DNA of 64,000 nucleotides from assembly GCA_944387895.1 (NCBI GenBank), contig CALXGQ010000015.1, positions 1-64,000 of the forward strand, in the 5' to 3' direction. Positions 15,195-22,717 of this stretch are shown here, in pieces. The DNA is from an uncultured Clostridia bacterium (lineage in GTDB: Bacteria; Bacillota; Clostridia; Oscillospirales; QAKW01). Positions within the stretch are counted from its first letter, which is position 1. Every line of letters begins with the position of its first letter. The notes below the pieces were generated by a model. It was not told the origin of the DNA. It made no database searches and worked only from the letters and a program-made list of their open reading frames with translations. The position numbers were made by a program, and so were the translations under genes.

Positions 15195-17091
15195 ACAGAA
15201 AAAGCCGGAGCTCCAGGCAACAAAAGGGATGCTCAAGCGGGTTCTGGCGCAGCTATTTAAGGACTATCCGGTTTCCCTGACGGTGGTTTTGGTCTGCCTG
15301 ATTTTCACGGCGATTGCCAGCACCCTCCCCTCCATTTTCATGGGTCAGACCATTATTCTGATCGAAGAGGGGCTTCAGAGCGGGCTGGAGGCGGTTATCG
15401 GCGGGATCCAAAAGATTGCCGTCACGCTTTTGGTTATCTACGCGATCTCGCTGGCCTGCTCTTTTACCTACACTCGGCTGATGGCGATCGTAACCCAGGG
15501 CTTTCTGAATAAAATGCGGCAGAGAATGTTCCGGGGGATGCAGCGGCTGCCCATCCGCTATTTCGATACCCATACCCACGGCGATATCATGAGCTATTAC
15601 ACCAACGATATCGATACGCTCCGGCAGCTGGTTTCCCAGAGCCTGCCCAACCTTGTTACCGCCGGGGTGACCATCCTGATGGTGGTCGGCATCATGCTTT
15701 ACTACAGCCTCTGGATGACGCTTCTGATCTTTTTCGGCGTTGGGGTCATGACGCTGGTGATCAAGAAGATCGGTGGCAACAGCGCGCGCTTTTTCGTGCG
15801 GCAGCAGCAGTCCATGGGCAAAATGGAAGGATATGTGGAGGAGATCATCAACGGCCAGAAGGTGGTTCAGGTCTTCTGCCATGAGGAGGAGAGCAAAAAG
15901 GATTTCGATCAGCTCAATGAAAGGCTTTTCCGGGACGCGGAAAGCGCCAACCGTTATGCCAATATCCTGATGCCGATTCTGGGCAATATCGGGAACGTCC
16001 TTTATGTGGCGGTGGCGATTCTGGGCGGCGTTTTGATGATACTGAAGGTGCCGAACCTCTCCTTTTCCGGCCTTCCCCTGACGATTGCGGCGGTCGTGCC
16101 GTTCATCAATATGACGCGCCAGTTCACCCAGAACCTTTCCCAGGTTTCCCAGCAGCTGAATGCGATCATCATGGCGCAGGCCGGCGCCGCGCGGATCTTT
16201 TCGCTGATGGACGAAGAGCCGGAGCAGGACGAAGGCTACGTTAAGCTGGTCAACTGCCGCGAGGAAAACGGCCGGATCGTGGAATGCGATAAACCGACGG
16301 GAATGTGGGCCTGGAAGCATCCTCATCAGGCCGACGGGACGGTAACGTATACCAGGCTGGCCGGGGATGTGACCTTGGATCATGTGGATTTCGGGTATAC
16401 GCCGGAGAAGATCGTGCTCCACGACGTTACTCTTTATGCGGAACCGGGGCAGAAGGTGGCGTTCGTGGGGGCGACCGGCGCTGGGAAAACCACCATTACC
16501 AACCTGATCAACCGGTTTTACGACATAGCCGACGGAAAAATCCGTTACGACGGCATCAATATCAATAAAATCTGTAAGGCGGACCTGCGCCGTTCGCTGG
16601 GGATCGTGCTGCAGGACGTGAATCTTTTCACCGGAACGGTGATGGAAAATATCCGCTACGGCAAGCTGGAAGCCACCGATGAAGAATGTATCGCGGCGGC
16701 GAAGCTTGCCAATGCCGATGATTTTATCCGCCGGCTGCCGGAGGGGTATAATACCATGCTGACCGGCAACGGCGCCAATCTTTCTCAGGGACAGCGCCAG
16801 CTTCTTTCTATCGCCCGGGCGGCGGTGGCGGATCCGCCGGTCATGATTCTGGACGAAGCCACCTCCTCCATCGATACCCGTACCGAAGCGCTGGTGCAGA
16901 AGGGGATGGACAGCCTGATGAAGGGGCGGACGGTCTTTGTCATTGCCCACCGGCTTTCCACGGTGCGCAATTCCGATGTGATCATGGTTTTAGAGCAGGG
17001 GCGCATCATCGAGCGGGGCAGCCATGAAAAGCTGATCGCCGAAAAAGGAAAGTATTATCAGCTTTATACCGGCGCTTTCGAGCTGGAATAA
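15181..17091 (+). CDS. ABC exporter half-transporter, catalytic subunit
   Basis: This 636-residue partner of the preceding protein has six transmembrane helices (about 30-330), then a ~45-residue family-specific insert with 'WAWKHPHQADG' in the linker, then the ATPase: Walker A GATGAGKTT near 440, signature LSQGQRQ near 545, Walker B 'VMILDEATSSID' with intact catalytic Glu, and switch 'VIAHRLS' with intact His. The LSQGQ signature and complete catalytic site match TM288/BmrD-type subunits. The ATG at 15181 is chosen because GAGGGAGGTG lies just upstream. It overlaps the upstream gene by 14 bp, ensuring balanced synthesis of the heterodimer. Confidence 0.92.
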   Translation: MAKNKQKKPELQATKGMLKRVLAQLFKDYPVSLTVVLVCLIFTAIASTLPSIFMGQTIILIEEGLQSGLEAVIGGIQKIAVTLLVIYAISLACSFTYTRLMAIVTQGFLNKMRQRMFRGMQRLPIRYFDTHTHGDIMSYYTNDIDTLRQLVSQSLPNLVTAGVTILMVVGIMLYYSLWMTLLIFFGVGVMTLVIKKIGGNSARFFVRQQQSMGKMEGYVEEIINGQKVVQVFCHEEESKKDFDQLNERLFRDAESANRYANILMPILGNIGNVLYVAVAILGGVLMILKVPNLSFSGLPLTIAAVVPFINMTRQFTQNLSQVSQQLNAIIMAQAGAARIFSLMDEEPEQDEGYVKLVNCREENGRIVECDKPTGMWAWKHPHQADGTVTYTRLAGDVTLDHVDFGYTPEKIVLHDVTLYAEPGQKVAFVGATGAGKTTITNLINRFYDIADGKIRYDGININKICKADLRRSLGIVLQDVNLFTGTVMENIRYGKLEATDEECIAAAKLANADDFIRRLPEGYNTMLTGNGANLSQGQRQLLSIARAAVADPPVMILDEATSSIDTRTEALVQKGMDSLMKGRTVFVIAHRLSTVRNSDVIMVLEQGRIIERGSHEKLIAEKGKYYQLYTGAFELE

Positions 17092-17131
17092 GGCGTTTTG
17101 GCAGAGAAAATCAGGCGGAAGGAGAAGCATC

Positions 17132-17806
17132 ATGACGCGGATACTGCTGGTGGAAGACGATCCGAGCATCGTATCGTCGCTGACGGCGTTTTTAAAGGAA
17201 GAGGGCTTTGACGTGGAAACGGCGCCGGGGCAGGAGGGCGCTCTTGCCCTTCTGGAGCGCGGCGGCTTTGATCTGGTTCTGCTGGACGTGGCGCTGGCCG
17301 ATGGAAACGGATTTGCCGTCTGCTCCGCCGTGAAAAAGAAGAGCGGGATCCCGGTGATCTTCCTGACTGCGAGCGGGGATGAATTCAGCGTTGTTACAGG
17401 GCTGGATCTGGGCGCCGACGATTATATCAATAAGCCCTTTCGCCCCCGGGAGCTGATCTCCCGCATCGGCAGCGTGCTGCGGCGGAGCCGCCGCGGCGCC
17501 AATCTGCTGGAGCTGGGGGATGTGAAGGCGGATCTGGAAAAGGGCACGGTCACAAAGGCCGGCCGGGAGCTTTTCCTTTCGGCGCTGGAATACCGGCTCC
17601 TGCTGGTGTTTTTGAACAACCGGGGCGTGCTGCTCAGCCGGGCCCGCCTGCTGGAGGAGATGTGGGATATGGCGGGGGAATATGTCAACGACAATACGCT
17701 GACCGTCTATATCAAGCGCCTGCGTGAAAAAATCGAGGACGATCCCCAGAACCCCGTTCTCATCCGGACGGTGCGTGGGCTGGGCTATAAAGCAGGTGAA
17801 GCATGA
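17132..17806 (+). CDS. OmpR-family response regulator
   Basis: This 224-residue cytoplasmic regulator has a receiver domain at residues 3-112, with acidic pocket Glu8-Asp9-Asp10, phospho-acceptor Asp52 in LLDVALADG, Thr at 'FLTAS' and Lys at 'NKPFRP'. A winged-helix DNA-binding domain follows at about 125-222 (ending 'IRTVRGLGYK'). It overlaps the following kinase gene by 4 bp. It begins only 40 bp after the ABC exporter, with GGAAGGAG before the ATG, so it may be partly co-transcribed. The next ABC/FtsX operon has a candidate binding site for it at 18865-18889. Confidence 0.92.
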   Translation: MTRILLVEDDPSIVSSLTAFLKEEGFDVETAPGQEGALALLERGGFDLVLLDVALADGNGFAVCSAVKKKSGIPVIFLTASGDEFSVVTGLDLGADDYINKPFRPRELISRIGSVLRRSRRGANLLELGDVKADLEKGTVTKAGRELFLSALEYRLLLVFLNNRGVLLSRARLLEEMWDMAGEYVNDNTLTVYIKRLREKIEDDPQNPVLIRTVRGLGYKAGEA

Positions 17807-18813
17807 GCTGGCTGGAAGATGCGGAAAAACGAAAATTCGGCGCCGCCTATCTGGGGCTGACGGTTCTTTTGACCGCCGCCGGATTCTGGATCGGCGGGGT
17901 TGCCGCCGGGGTGATTCTCCTTTTCGGGTGCCTGGCCTTTCTTTTGCTGATCCGTTGGCAGCTGCGGCGGCGGGACGAGATCCTCCGGCGGTTTGCCATG
18001 GATCTGGATCGGGTTTTGCATGGCGCGTCGGATGTGCAGTGGGAGCAATATGCGGAGGGAGAGTTATCGGTTTTGCAAAGCGAAGTCCGCAAGCTGACGC
18101 TGGAGCTGCGGGATCGGGCGTCGGCGCTGAACCGGGAGAAGGCGGAGCTGGCGGATTTCATGGCGGATATCTCCCATCAGCTCCGCACGCCGCTGACCTC
18201 GGCGAATCTGATCCTTTCCATGCTGGGCAAGCCGGATCTTCCTCCGGAGCAGCGGCTGGAAAAGATCCGGGAGCTGCAGCGGATGATGCAGCAGATGGAC
18301 TGGCAGATCAACGCGCTGCTGAAGATGTCGCGGCTGGACAGCAAAACCGCCAATCTGCAAAAGGAGCGGGTTTGGGTGGAGGAGCTGGTGCGTCGCGCCG
18401 CCGCGCCGCTGACCATTCCGCTGGAGCTGCGGGAGCTGCGGCTGGAAACCCAGATCCCGGAAGGCCTCTTTTTTATCGGGGATATCGCCTGGACGGCGGA
18501 GGCGGTTTGCAATATATTGAAAAACTGCATGGAGCATACGCCTGCGGGCGGCTGTATCACGGTGGAAGGGAAGGAAAATCCTCTTTTCTGCCAGATCCGG
18601 ATCCAGGACAACGGAACCGGGATCGATCTGGCGGATCTGCCCCATCTTTTTGAGCGTTTTTACCGCGGCAAAAACGCCGGGTCCGAGAGCATCGGCATCG
18701 GGCTGGCTCTCGCCCGCATGATCTGCGTGGATCAGAACGGAACCCTGAAGGCGGAAAACAGCCCCGAGGGCGGCGCCTGCTTTACCCTGCGCTTTTATAA
18801 ATCTACTATCTGA
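17803..18813 (+). CDS. Intramembrane-sensing histidine kinase
   Basis: This 336-residue kinase has two transmembrane helices (about 14-31 and 33-51) joined by only a couple of residues, so there is no extracellular sensor. This is the layout of BceS/LiaS-like intramembrane kinases that read the state of a partner ABC permease. The HisKA motif 'DISHQLRTPLTSA' has His125; the ATPase has 'NILKNCMEHT' (N box), 'DNGTGID' (G1) and 'GIGLALAR' (G2). It overlaps the response regulator by 4 bp. The downstream ABC transporter with large FtsX permease fits the sensing partner, but that role is inferred. Confidence 0.9.
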   Translation: MSWLEDAEKRKFGAAYLGLTVLLTAAGFWIGGVAAGVILLFGCLAFLLLIRWQLRRRDEILRRFAMDLDRVLHGASDVQWEQYAEGELSVLQSEVRKLTLELRDRASALNREKAELADFMADISHQLRTPLTSANLILSMLGKPDLPPEQRLEKIRELQRMMQQMDWQINALLKMSRLDSKTANLQKERVWVEELVRRAAAPLTIPLELRELRLETQIPEGLFFIGDIAWTAEAVCNILKNCMEHTPAGGCITVEGKENPLFCQIRIQDNGTGIDLADLPHLFERFYRGKNAGSESIGIGLALARMICVDQNGTLKAENSPEGGACFTLRFYKSTI

Positions 18814-18826
18814 AAACAGGTTCTGC

Positions 18827-18863
18827 AATCACGGCGTGTCGGCACGCCGTGATTTTTTCTTTT
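18827..18863 (+). terminator. Terminator after the two-component pair
   Basis: Perfect 12-bp stem AATCACGGCGTG / CACGCCGTGATT (18827-18838, 18843-18854), TCGG loop, then TTTTCTTTT. Confidence 0.88.
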
Positions 18864-18864
18864 G

Positions 18865-18889
18865 TGACGAAATTGTCATAAAAAAGTCA
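18865..18889 (+). promoter_or_regulatory. Candidate response-regulator operator
   Basis: TGAC-N6-GTCA (18865-18878) is followed 11 bp later by another GTCA (18886-18889). Half-sites repeating at 11 bp upstream of a promoter with no recognisable -35 are what OmpR-family activators use. The likely regulator is the response regulator encoded just upstream. Confidence 0.45.
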
Positions 18890-18911
18890 CGCGGAGCCGG
18901 TGGAATTATGG

Positions 18912-18917
18912 TATGAT
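18912..18917 (+). promoter_or_regulatory. -10 element of the ABC/FtsX operon
   Basis: TATGAT lies about 30 bp before the ATPase ATG. The expected -35 position (near 18889-18894) has no resemblance to TTGACA, suggesting activator dependence. Confidence 0.5.
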
Positions 18918-18945
18918 AGAGACGAAAAAACCACAGGAGGCAGCT

Positions 18946-19629
18946 ATGGAAGTACTTCGGGCAGAAAATCTGGTTAAGACCTACGGAAAAAATGAAAATG
19001 AAGTCCGGGCGTTGGATGGGGTGTCCTTTTCGGTGGAGAAGGGCGAATTTCTGGCGATCATCGGGCCTTCCGGCTCCGGGAAATCGACGTTGCTGCACAT
19101 TTTGGGCGGCGTGGATCGCCCTACCGCGGGGAAGGTCTATATGACGGGCAGCGATGTTTACGCCCGCAGCGAGGAAGAGCTGGCGATTTTTCGCCGCCGG
19201 GAGGTGGGGCTGATCTATCAGTTCTATAATCTGATCCCGGTGCTGAACGTGGTGGAGAACATCACCCTTCCGGTGCTTCTGGACGGGCGAAAGGTCAATC
19301 AGGAGCGGCTGAACGATCTATTGGACGTGCTGGGGCTGCGGGGCTGGGAGCATCACCTGCCGAACCAGCTTTCCGGCGGCCAGCAGCAGCGGGTTTCCAT
19401 CGGGCGGGCGCTGATGAATACGCCGATGGTGGTGCTGGCAGACGAGCCGACGGGCAATCTGGATACCAAAAACAGCCAGGAGGTTGTGGAGCTGCTGAAG
19501 TATTCCAACAGAAAATATAACCAGACGCTGATCATGATCACCCACGATGAAAACATCGCCCTTCAGGCCGACCGGATCCTGGCGATCGAGGATGGGCGGA
19601 TCCTGCGGGATGAGAGGATCAGAACATGA
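18946..19629 (+). CDS. ABC transporter ATPase (MacB/BceA type)
   Basis: This 227-residue ATPase partners a FtsX-type permease. Motifs: Walker A GPSGSGKS near residue 44, Q-loop 'LIYQFYNL' near 92, signature '[15 protein letters not shown]' near 142, Walker B '[12 protein letters not shown]' near 165 and switch 'MITHD'. The 'ADEPTGNLD' sequence marks the MacB/LolD/BceA group used for peptide-antibiotic resistance and lipoprotein-related mechanotransmission. The start at 18946 follows CAGGAGG. It overlaps the permease by 4 bp and lies under a promoter that looks controlled by the preceding two-component system. Confidence 0.92.
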   Translation: MEVLRAENLVKTYGKNENEVRALDGVSFSVEKGEFLAIIGPSGSGKSTLLHILGGVDRPTAGKVYMTGSDVYARSEEELAIFRRREVGLIYQFYNLIPVLNVVENITLPVLLDGRKVNQERLNDLLDVLGLRGWEHHLPNQLSGGQQQRVSIGRALMNTPMVVLADEPTGNLDTKNSQEVVELLKYSNRKYNQTLIMITHDENIALQADRILAIEDGRILRDERIRT

Positions 19630-22259
19630 AGGTGCTGCATCAATTTACGCGCCGGATGCTCCTGCTGAATAAGACCAGAACCATGGTGACGGTGATCGCC
19701 ATCGTGCTTTCGGCGGCGATGTTCACGGCGGTAACGACCTGCGTTTCCACCTTGCAGAATTATCTGTACCGGGCGGTGGTGGCGGCCGACGGAAGCTGGC
19801 ATGGCGTGCAGTATAACGTAAACGCCGAGGATCTGGCCGCTCTGGCGGAGCGCGGCGACGTGCGGGATTATACGGCGCTGGAACAGGTGGGTTATGCCAT
19901 GGCGGGCAGCATGAATGCCGCCAAGCCGTATCTGATGATATATGGGATCGATGATAAAACGGCGGAGCTGCTTCCGATCCATATCACGGAAGGCCGGCTC
20001 CCGGAAAACGACGGCGAGATCCTGCTGCCCAACCATCTGGAAACCAACGGGCAGGTGGAGCACCGCCTCGGAGAGGTGCTGGCGCTGGAGATCGGCAGCC
20101 GGACGACGGAGGACGGCTGGACGATGGGTCAGAGCAATCCCTATACCGAGGAAGAGCGGCTGAACGTCACCGGGCGGCGAAGCTATACGGTGGTTGGGTT
20201 TTATGAACGGCCGTCCTTTGAGAACTACACCGCGCCGGGCTATTCGGCGCTGACCTGGGGAAGCGGCCGGGGGGATTCCCATGACGTTTATCTCCGGATG
20301 AAAAATCCAAAGGACATTTATGGTTTTCTGGAGGAAAGCGCGTATGGCAGCGAGGTCAATATCGATCTTCTGCGATACAGCGGCTTTTCCAATCAGGGCA
20401 ACTACAACCGGGTGTTGTATGGAATGGCCGGCGTGCTGATCGGGCTGATCGTCATCGGATCCGTTGCGCTGATCTATAACGCCTTTTTCCTTGCGGTCAG
20501 CGAGCGGAGCAAACAGTACGGCGTTTTGAAAACGATCGGCGCCACCAGGCGGCAGCTGCGGGGCAGCGTGCTCTATGAAGCGGCGCTGCTTTCGGCCGCC
20601 GGGATCCCGGCGGGAGTAGGCTTTGGGATTTTGGGGATCTATATCACGCTGCTCTGCACCAGCGGAATGTTTGAGTCGCTGCATCTTTTTGAGTATGACG
20701 TTGCGCTCCGGCTCCATCTTTCCCCAGCTGCGATTCTCCTCGGGGCGGCGCTGTGCCTGATCACCATTCTGGTTTCCGCCTGGCTCCCCGCCCGGCGCGC
20801 GATCCGCCGCAACGCTATCGAGAATGTGCGCCAGAATGCGGAGATCCGGACCAGCGCCAGAGAGCTCCGCAGCTTTCGGTGGGTATATAAGCTCTTTGGG
20901 CTGGAGGGTCTGCTGGCCGATAAAAATTTCAAGCGCAGCCGTCGGCGCTACCGAACGACCGTTGCGTCGCTCTTTATCAGCGTTACGCTGTTTGTTTCCG
21001 CCGGGAGCTTCTGCGCTTATCTGACCGATGCAGTGATGCTCACAACCGATACCGGCGATTATGACCTGAGCTACTACTGCCAGGACGAGGCGGCGAAGCA
21101 GTCCCTTCGCGCCGAGCTGGAAAATCTGAAGAACGTGGACGAGGTGATCGGCACGGTGTCGACCTCCCGGACCCTCACCTTTGAAGAGGACGCCCTGACG
21201 GAGGAATATCAGGAATATCTCCGTTTGTATGACCTGAGCGAAAAGCAGGCGGAAAATCAGTTTTGGATCCAATTCTTTTTTCTGAACGACGACGCCTTCA
21301 AAAGCTGGGCGGAGCGGCAGAAGCTGGATCCGGAGGACTATTTTGCGGAGCCGGTGGGGATCGTGGTAAACGAAATCAGCTACTTTTCCGCGAAGAATCA
21401 GCGTTATCAGAGCGTTCGCTGCCTGAGCAGCGCGGATCAGACCTACTCCTTTGTTGCCGTTCTGGAGGAGATCGACGGCTACTATTATCAGGATACCCTT
21501 CTGGACGAAGAGGGGAACGCGGCCGGGTATATTTATGAAAATGAAAACGGCGACCAGCGCAGCTATCCGCCGGAGGAGGTATGCCGGCAGTACAGCGGAA
21601 GGATCGGCGGTCTGGCGGCGGAAACGCCCACCGGGAACCGCAACCAGCAGATGATGATCGTATATCCCCTCAGTATGTATGACGCGGTGATGCCGGATGA
21701 TCTCGCCGACCGGAGCATGGCTTATTATATGACCTCCGATTCCCCCGCTCAGGCGGAGCAGGAGGTGCTTCGCCTGCTGGAGGATCTGGATCTGTCTACG
21801 CTTTTTCTGAGCAATCTGGCGGATTCCAATCTGGCGGATCGGGCGCTTGTGGGAGTGATCAAGGTCTTTTCCTATGGCTTTGTGGTTTTGATGCTGCTAA
21901 TCTCGCTGGCCAACGTATTCAACACCATTTCTTCCAATATCATGCTGCGGCGCCGGGAGCTTGCGATGCTGCGCTCCGCCGGCCTGACCGACCGGGGGCT
22001 GAAGAAAATGATGTGTTATGAATGTATTCTCTACGGGGTGAAGGGTCTTGCCTTCGGCCTGATTGCCGCCGCAGGCATCACCCTGCTGATCTACCGGATC
22101 GTTCACAATCAGGTTCTAACAGGCTTTTATATTCCCTGGCAAAGCGTGGCGATTGCGGCGGGAAGCGTATTTCTGGTGGTGTTTTCCGGCATGGTTTATG
22201 CGGTGCATAAAACGAAAAAAGACGATATCCTCACCGCGCTGACCAGCGAAAATATCTGA
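19626..22259 (+). CDS. FtsX-type ABC permease (large)
   Basis: This 877-residue membrane protein has a first helix at about 20-42 ('TVIAIVLSAAMFTAVTTCV'), a large extracellular MacB_PCD-like domain to about 265, a three-helix FtsX domain (about 270-390, with 'GVLKTIGATRRQLRG'), another anchor near 450-475, a second extracellular domain to about 740, and a final FtsX domain (about 745-870, 'LAMLRSAGLTDRGLKKM'). The two FtsX repeats with long extracytoplasmic domains resemble antimicrobial-peptide or mechanotransmission transporters, though it is larger than BceB (about 650 residues). It forms an operon with the overlapping ATPase. Confidence 0.88.
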   Translation: MKVLHQFTRRMLLLNKTRTMVTVIAIVLSAAMFTAVTTCVSTLQNYLYRAVVAADGSWHGVQYNVNAEDLAALAERGDVRDYTALEQVGYAMAGSMNAAKPYLMIYGIDDKTAELLPIHITEGRLPENDGEILLPNHLETNGQVEHRLGEVLALEIGSRTTEDGWTMGQSNPYTEEERLNVTGRRSYTVVGFYERPSFENYTAPGYSALTWGSGRGDSHDVYLRMKNPKDIYGFLEESAYGSEVNIDLLRYSGFSNQGNYNRVLYGMAGVLIGLIVIGSVALIYNAFFLAVSERSKQYGVLKTIGATRRQLRGSVLYEAALLSAAGIPAGVGFGILGIYITLLCTSGMFESLHLFEYDVALRLHLSPAAILLGAALCLITILVSAWLPARRAIRRNAIENVRQNAEIRTSARELRSFRWVYKLFGLEGLLADKNFKRSRRRYRTTVASLFISVTLFVSAGSFCAYLTDAVMLTTDTGDYDLSYYCQDEAAKQSLRAELENLKNVDEVIGTVSTSRTLTFEEDALTEEYQEYLRLYDLSEKQAENQFWIQFFFLNDDAFKSWAERQKLDPEDYFAEPVGIVVNEISYFSAKNQRYQSVRCLSSADQTYSFVAVLEEIDGYYYQDTLLDEEGNAAGYIYENENGDQRSYPPEEVCRQYSGRIGGLAAETPTGNRNQQMMIVYPLSMYDAVMPDDLADRSMAYYMTSDSPAQAEQEVLRLLEDLDLSTLFLSNLADSNLADRALVGVIKVFSYGFVVLMLLISLANVFNTISSNIMLRRRELAMLRSAGLTDRGLKKMMCYECILYGVKGLAFGLIAAAGITLLIYRIVHNQVLTGFYIPWQSVAIAAGSVFLVVFSGMVYAVHKTKKDDILTALTSENI

Positions 22260-22371
22260 AAAAGCGCCCCCAACAGACAAAAAATGCGCAATTTTCGGCT
22301 AAAATTTCGGTTTGGGTGAGAAAAAGAGGCGCGTTTCGGACTCTTAATATAAAGAAAAGGAGCTGGTTTGA

Positions 22372-22638
22372 ATGACTTTGACCAAAAAAGAGCAGGCAAT
22401 TTTGGCGTTCCTTGCCGCCAATAAAGGCAAACCGGCGGACTGCCGCAGGATCTACGAGCAGGTGTGGGGCGATCCTTTTTTGCCTTCTGCGCGGAATACG
22501 GTGGCCGTTCATATCCTGCACCTGCGCAAAAAGACGGGAAAGGAGCCGGCCTGTCCCTATAGGATCCGCACCCTTTGGGGCAAGGGCTATTTTCTTGCCG
22601 AGCAGGACGGCGGGGAACCTTTTTTTAAGAAACATTAA
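22372..22638 (+). CDS. Stand-alone winged-helix regulator (OmpR output domain only)
   Basis: This 88-residue protein is essentially the C-terminal DNA-binding half of an OmpR/PhoB regulator without a receiver: 'LTKKEQAILAFLAANKGKP' (helix 1), 'RIYEQVWGDPF' (helix 2), 'ARNTVAVHILHLRKK' (recognition helix) and 'RIRTLWGKGYFL' (wing). It cannot be phosphorylated in the usual way. AAAAGGAG precedes the ATG. It lies between two ABC/FtsX transporters and just upstream of a 15-bp direct repeat that could be its operator. A degenerate survivor of a full response regulator is possible, but start, length and ribosome site all look intact. Confidence 0.8.
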   Translation: MTLTKKEQAILAFLAANKGKPADCRRIYEQVWGDPFLPSARNTVAVHILHLRKKTGKEPACPYRIRTLWGKGYFLAEQDGGEPFFKKH

Positions 22639-22664
22639 GGCGTTCTATATGGAATATTAAATAT

Positions 22665-22694
22665 ATAGCTGTTATAATTATAGCTGTTATATTA
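22665..22694 (+). repeat. 15-bp tandem direct repeat upstream of the ABC fusion gene
   Basis: ATAGCTGTTAT is repeated with a 15-bp period (22665 and 22680). The first copy contains a TATAAT-like sequence. It could be an operator for the adjacent winged-helix protein. A GGAGGG ribosome site follows before the ATG at 22718. Confidence 0.55.
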
Positions 22695-22717
22695 AACTTA
22701 AAAAAGGAGGGACGGGA

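Noticed and set aside
22260-22371. Terminator between the large FtsX permease and the winged-helix gene
   Set aside because: GCGCC/GGCGC arms are about 70 bp apart with no T tract, so I could not support a hairpin terminator.
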